64,000 nt of DNA, taken from Pseudomonadota bacterium. Its GTDB lineage: Bacteria > Pseudomonadota > Gammaproteobacteria > Burkholderiales > Burkholderiaceae_F. The translations under genes were made by a program, and so were the position numbers. This document shows, in pieces, positions 60,276 to 64,000 of this stretch. Under the pieces are notes generated by a model. The model saw only the letters and a program-made list of their open reading frames with translations. It did not search any database and was not told the DNA's origin. The stretch covers positions 98,243 through 162,242 of the forward strand of contig JAKCCX010000001.1 in assembly GCA_021838715.1 (NCBI GenBank), written 5' to 3'. Numbering within the stretch: the stretch's first letter is position 1; each line of letters starts with the position of its first letter.

Positions 60276-62498
60276 ATGGCAACCGCGACGCCGGCGCTCG
60301 TCAACACCGATCATGTTCTGCCGGTTCTCTACGACCTCCTGCTGACGATCGGCGGCGAAACCAAACTGCGGCCGCTGCTCGCGCGGGTTCTGCAGCGCCT
60401 GCTCTATCACACGTCGTTCCCGGTCGGCATCGCACTCCTCGACCTGACCCACCCGCCCGACGGATCGACGGCGCGCGAAGGCCGCATCGCCGCGGTCGTC
60501 GGCGACTTTCGCCTGCGCGAGCGCGAGGGGCAGGCGCTGCGCATCCCGGCGGCCCTGATGCGGGACGACGTGGTCCGCGAGGAGGACGGGGCGGCCCTGC
60601 TCGCCGAGCTCGGGCTCCCCCGCTACCGTTCGTTTCTCGCCCTTCCGCTCAACGGGACGGGGCTGCTGCTGCTGCTCGCGCCGGTCATTCCGGAAACCCG
60701 CCTGCCGCTTGCCAGCATGTTCCGCCCCGTCCTGGCCCACCTCACCAACGCCGTGCGTCTGTGCCGGGAACGCGAAACGCGGACCGCAAACCTGATCGCC
60801 GCCAACGTCAACCTGGAGGCGCAACGGCATCTGCTGGCCAGCGTCTACGATTCAATGCAGATCGGCGTGCTCATCTCCGACGCATGCGGCACCATCGTCG
60901 CCGTCAACCCGGCGTTCACCCGCATCAGCGGGTACGCGGGCGACGAGGTGATCGGCGCCAATCCGCGGATTCTGTCGTCGGGACGCCAGGACCCGGCGTT
61001 CTACGCCGCGTTCTGGCGCTCGCTCACCCAGCAGGGGTACTGGCAGGGCGAAATCTGGAACCGCCGCAAGAATGGCCAGCTGTGCGCCGAGTGGCTGTCC
61101 ATCACCCGTGTGCGCCACGAGCGCAGCGGGGAGGTCCACTACGTCGCGATCTACTCCGACATCACGGAGCGGAAGGAGGCGCAGCAGCGCATCGACCACC
61201 TCGCGCACTACGATCAATTGACCGGTCTGCCCAATCGCACCCTGCTCTACGACCGATTCCAGCGCGCCGCCGCGTATGCGGTGCGTCACGACGAACAGAT
61301 GGCGATGCTGTTCGTCGACCTCGACAACTTCAAGTACATCAACGACGTCTTCGGCCATTCCGTCGGCGATGCGCTGCTGGCCGAAGTCTCGCGCCGACTG
61401 CGCGACATGCTGCGGGAAACCGACATCCTGAGCCGCCTGGGCGGAGACGAGTTCGTCGCCATCCTGACGGAGGTCCACAATGCCGACGCCGTCACCACCG
61501 TGACCGAGGAACTGGTGCGCGCGCTGCGCCAGCCGTTCCAGATCGACGGCCACACCTTCCATACCGGCAGCAGCGTCGGCATCAGCCTCTATCCGGGAGA
61601 CGGCGCCGACTTCGACACGCTGCTGCGGCACGCCGACATGGCGATGTATCACGCCAAGGCGGCGGGGCGCGACACGTTCCGCTTCTTCACCCAAGCGATG
61701 AACCGGGCGCTGGTCAAGCGGCTGGACCTGGAACAGCGCCTGCGCGCCGCCCTGTCCGAATGCGGATTCCGCCTGCACTTCCAGCCGCAGGTCCGGCTCT
61801 CCGATCGCGGCGTCGAGTCGATCGAGGCGCTGCTGCGCTGGCCGGTGAACGGCGAGCACATGATCCCGCCGAGCGAATTCATCCCGGTCGCGGAGGAAAG
61901 CGGACTCATCGTCCCGCTCGGCAAATGGGTGCTGCGCGAAGCCTGCCGCTGCGCGCAGCGCTGGCGCCAGGCCCAGGGGCGCGACATCCCGGTCGCGGTG
62001 AATCTGTCCGCGGTGCAATTGCGTCGCGGCGACATCGTCGAGACCGTGCGCAATGCCCTGGCGCAGAGCGGATTGCCCGCACACTGCCTGGAACTCGAAC
62101 TGACCGAGGCGATGTTCATCCGCGACGCCGAACGGATGGAGACGGTCGCGCGCGAACTGAAAGGAATGGGCGTCCGGCTGGCGCTCGACGATTTCGGAAC
62201 CGGCTGTTCGAACATGGCATCGCTCAAGCGCATGCAGTTCGACAAGCTGAAAATCGACCGCTCATTCGTGCGCGAGATCGCCGACAGCGCCGAATCGGCG
62301 GCGATCGTCCGCGCGATCGTCGAGATCGGCCGCAGCCTTCGCCTGCTCGTCACCGCCGAAGGCGTGGAAACGCAGGGCCAGGCGGATTTTCTGCGCGGCA
62401 TCGGCTGCGATTTCGCACAGGGATACCTGTTCTTCCGGCCGCTGCCGGAGCATGGCCTGTCGGTGCTGTTGACGGAACCCGGGCGATCGCTGCACTGA
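60276..62498 (+). CDS. GAF-like/PAS/GGDEF/EAL c-di-GMP protein
   Basis: A 740-residue cytosolic signalling protein. Residues 15-180 look like a degenerate GAF domain, 190-300 a PAS domain (NPAFTRISGYAGDEVIG). The diguanylate cyclase site GGDEF is intact at 389-393 with an RxxD I-site at 380-383. The phosphodiesterase EAL motif is intact at 517-519, as are DDFGTG (638-643) and TAEGVET. So it can in principle both make and break c-di-GMP. It is coupled to the FIST gene 10 bp upstream. Confidence 0.93.
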   Translation: MATATPALVNTDHVLPVLYDLLLTIGGETKLRPLLARVLQRLLYHTSFPVGIALLDLTHPPDGSTAREGRIAAVVGDFRLREREGQALRIPAALMRDDVVREEDGAALLAELGLPRYRSFLALPLNGTGLLLLLAPVIPETRLPLASMFRPVLAHLTNAVRLCRERETRTANLIAANVNLEAQRHLLASVYDSMQIGVLISDACGTIVAVNPAFTRISGYAGDEVIGANPRILSSGRQDPAFYAAFWRSLTQQGYWQGEIWNRRKNGQLCAEWLSITRVRHERSGEVHYVAIYSDITERKEAQQRIDHLAHYDQLTGLPNRTLLYDRFQRAAAYAVRHDEQMAMLFVDLDNFKYINDVFGHSVGDALLAEVSRRLRDMLRETDILSRLGGDEFVAILTEVHNADAVTTVTEELVRALRQPFQIDGHTFHTGSSVGISLYPGDGADFDTLLRHADMAMYHAKAAGRDTFRFFTQAMNRALVKRLDLEQRLRAALSECGFRLHFQPQVRLSDRGVESIEALLRWPVNGEHMIPPSEFIPVAEESGLIVPLGKWVLREACRCAQRWRQAQGRDIPVAVNLSAVQLRRGDIVETVRNALAQSGLPAHCLELELTEAMFIRDAERMETVARELKGMGVRLALDDFGTGCSNMASLKRMQFDKLKIDRSFVREIADSAESAAIVRAIVEIGRSLRLLVTAEGVETQGQADFLRGIGCDFAQGYLFFRPLPEHGLSVLLTEPGRSLH

Positions 62499-62532
62499 CC
62501 GCGGAACCGATCCAACCCCGACCGCCGGGTCG

Positions 62533-63780
62533 TCAGTAGTTGTTCCCGCGCGCAAGCAGGATCGTCGCGATGCGGACGATGCCGTAGGTGATCCAGTCGA
62601 GCACGCGCTCGCCCCAGGAGCGCTTCGAAAAAAGCAGGGCGTGCAACTGATGCGATCCGGTCTGGATGGCCGTCTCGAGCAGGTTCCGCAGCGCTTCCGA
62701 AAAAGCGCGATCGCGCACCAGCACGTTGGCCTCGCGCGCCAGCAGCAGGCTCAGCGGGTCGATGTTGCTCGACCCGACAGTCGCCCAGTCGTCGTCGACC
62801 ACGGCGACCTTCGCATGGAGATAGCTGTCGCGATACTCGAATATCTCGATCCCCGCATCGAGCAACTGGCCATAGAGCGCGCGTTGCGCGTAATGCTGGA
62901 TGAGGTACTCGATGCGTCCTTGCAGCAGCAGCCGCACGCGCACGCCGCGGTGCGCGGCGCGCACCAGCGCGCGGCGGAACCGCCGCCCCGGCAGGAAGTA
63001 CGCGTTGGCCAGCAGGATCTCGTGCCGCGCCGACCGGATCGCGGCGAGATAGCTGCGTTCGATCGTGTGCCGGTTGCGCAGGCTGTCGCGCAGGAGGAAC
63101 GCGGCGCGCACGCCGTCCGGTTCCGGTGGCGATGGGCGCGGTCGGTGCGGCGGCGGGCCGGACAGTTCGCGCAGGTTCGCGACGCCGATCGACCACCATA
63201 GGCGATGCACCGCGTGCGCGACCGCCGCGACGATCGGCCCCTCACATTGCACCGCGATGTCGAGGCGCGGGCCGATGCGATCGCCGTCATGCTCGTCGCG
63301 CTCGGGATCGTCGTTGACGTTGATTCCGCCGACGAAGGCGATGCGATCGTCGATCACGGCGATCTTGCGATGCAGGCGCCGGAACATATGGCGCCGCGGG
63401 CGCCACCAATGCGCCGGCCGGTAGATCCGTACCGCGACGCCCTGCGGTGCCAGACGACGGACGAGCCGTTGTGCGAAGTCCCCGCCGCCATAGCCATCGA
63501 TCAGAACGCGAACCTGGACACCCCGGGCGGCCGCGGCAACCAGCGCGTCGATCACCCGGCCGCCGATCCGGTCGTCGGCGAAGATGTAGGTTTCGAGGTT
63601 CACGGAATGCCGTGCGCCCGCCACCGCCTCGAGCAGCGCCTCGAAATACGGACCTGCCGACGCGAACAGGCGCAGGCGGTTGCCATCGCGCAGCCGCGGC
63701 CTGGCCAGCGGTTCGAACTTTCCTTCGAGAACCGCGGCGATCAGGCCGGAGGTCGGCCGCGGCGGCGCCGTACGGCTCAC
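62533..63780 (-). CDS. clsB: cardiolipin synthase B
   Basis: Phospholipase-D family enzyme that makes cardiolipin from phosphatidylglycerol. The 415-residue product has two HKD motifs, HRKIAVIDD and HAKVAVVDD, both with H, K and D. The GTG at 63780 overlaps the stop of the upstream EEP gene as GTGA, matching the ybhP-clsB order of E. coli. The length fits ClsB (about 413). The gene is convergent with the GGDEF-EAL gene, 34 bp apart. Confidence 0.92.
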   Translation of the reverse strand: MSRTAPPRPTSGLIAAVLEGKFEPLARPRLRDGNRLRLFASAGPYFEALLEAVAGARHSVNLETYIFADDRIGGRVIDALVAAAARGVQVRVLIDGYGGGDFAQRLVRRLAPQGVAVRIYRPAHWWRPRRHMFRRLHRKIAVIDDRIAFVGGINVNDDPERDEHDGDRIGPRLDIAVQCEGPIVAAVAHAVHRLWWSIGVANLRELSGPPPHRPRPSPPEPDGVRAAFLLRDSLRNRHTIERSYLAAIRSARHEILLANAYFLPGRRFRRALVRAAHRGVRVRLLLQGRIEYLIQHYAQRALYGQLLDAGIEIFEYRDSYLHAKVAVVDDDWATVGSSNIDPLSLLLAREANVLVRDRAFSEALRNLLETAIQTGSHQLHALLFSKRSWGERVLDWITYGIVRIATILLARGNNY

Positions 63781-64000
63781 GACCACTCCAGATCTGCGAT
63801 CAGGGGCGCGTGATCGGAACAGCGCGCCCACGCCACGCCGCGCGGCACGCGCGCGGCAAGCGCCCGGAACCCGCGGACATAGATCCGATCGAGCGTGAGC
63901 CACGGGGAAAAACTCGGGAAGGTGCGCGCCACGCGGGGTTGCCGGTGCGGCGGCAGCATCCGCTCCGTCCAGGCGGAGGGCGGCATCACCTCCGCCGCCT
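63777..64000 (-). CDS. EEP-family metal-dependent hydrolase, C-terminal part (cut by window edge)
   Basis: The last 73 residues of an endonuclease/exonuclease/phosphatase family protein; the gene continues past the right edge. WLTLDRIYVRG and the catalytic SDHAPLIADLEW motif are present. It overlaps clsB, as YbhP-type proteins do upstream of clsB. The substrate is unknown. Confidence 0.85.
   Translation of the reverse strand, partial: AAEVMPPSAWTERMLPPHRQPRVARTFPSFSPWLTLDRIYVRGFRALAARVPRGVAWARCSDHAPLIADLEWS

Overview
The window is high-GC chromosomal DNA that looks betaproteobacterial. The neighbourhoods that point there are rplU-rpmA-obgE-proB, ispB next to tRNA-Pro, pilB-pilC-pilD-coaE-zapD, pilMNOPQ-aroK-aroB-dgt, mrcA with cyaY-lptM-lysA, cytochrome c4 divergent from engB-hemB, gshA-gshB-EIIA-HPr-EI, metX-metW, and an spc/alpha ribosomal block with infA between secY and rpmJ. 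No rRNA gene, CRISPR array or prophage is seen. One tRNA, tRNA-Pro(CGG), is present. I cannot name a genus from sequence alone.

Layout. 1-3.6 kb: proB (cut by the window edge), obgE, rpmA and rplU on the minus strand, then ispB and tRNA-Pro on plus. 3.6-5.8 kb: DUF190-crcB (fluoride export) and a CNNM/CorC-type transporter. 6-13.6 kb: type IV pilus motor and processing genes pilB, pilC, pilD, then coaE, zapD and a second GspE/PilB-type ATPase with four 30-residue N-terminal repeats. 13.6-16.8 kb: a Nudix-ThiE-like fusion and a DUF815 ATPase, with an AAA/DUF4143 ATPase inserted between them; a perfect 14-bp inverted repeat lies over that gene's promoter. 16.9-20.4 kb: a CHRD protein, then senB-selD and a glutamine amidotransferase, which suggests organic selenium chemistry. 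20.4-22.4 kb: an MFS exporter translationally coupled to a REP-associated tyrosine transposase. 22.4-30.5 kb: dgt, aroB, aroK and pilQPONM, one tightly overlapping operon. 30.5-36.7 kb: PBP1a, a K+ channel, cyaY, lptM, lysA and a 40-residue membrane microprotein. 36.8-42.4 kb: an old-yellow-enzyme reductase, cytochrome c4, engB-hemB, and a glycosyltransferase/metallophosphoesterase pair that resembles phosphorus-stress lipid remodelling. 42.6-51.5 kb: the spc and alpha ribosomal operons from rplN to rplQ. 51.7-58.3 kb: gshA-gshB-EIIA-ptsH-ptsI-metX-metW. 58.6-64 kb: a small membrane protein, a FIST sensor protein, a PAS-GGDEF-EAL protein, clsB and the end of an EEP-family hydrolase.

The genes are densely packed. 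ATGA or GTGA start-stop overlaps are frequent, so many neighbours are probably translationally coupled. Two genes, pilM and gshA, appear to start with TTG. Themes that recur are type IV pili plus c-di-GMP signalling, cell envelope (PBP1a, LptM, ClsB, PlcP/Agt-like pair), glutathione and selenium redox chemistry, and translation. The most distinctive parts are the DUF4143 insertion with its inverted repeat, the repeat-bearing second pilus-type ATPase, the putative PlcP/Agt pair with a Pho-box-like promoter, the senB-selD-amidotransferase group without senA, and the coupled RAYT-MFS pair. All functions are read from the sequence by eye; no database search was run.
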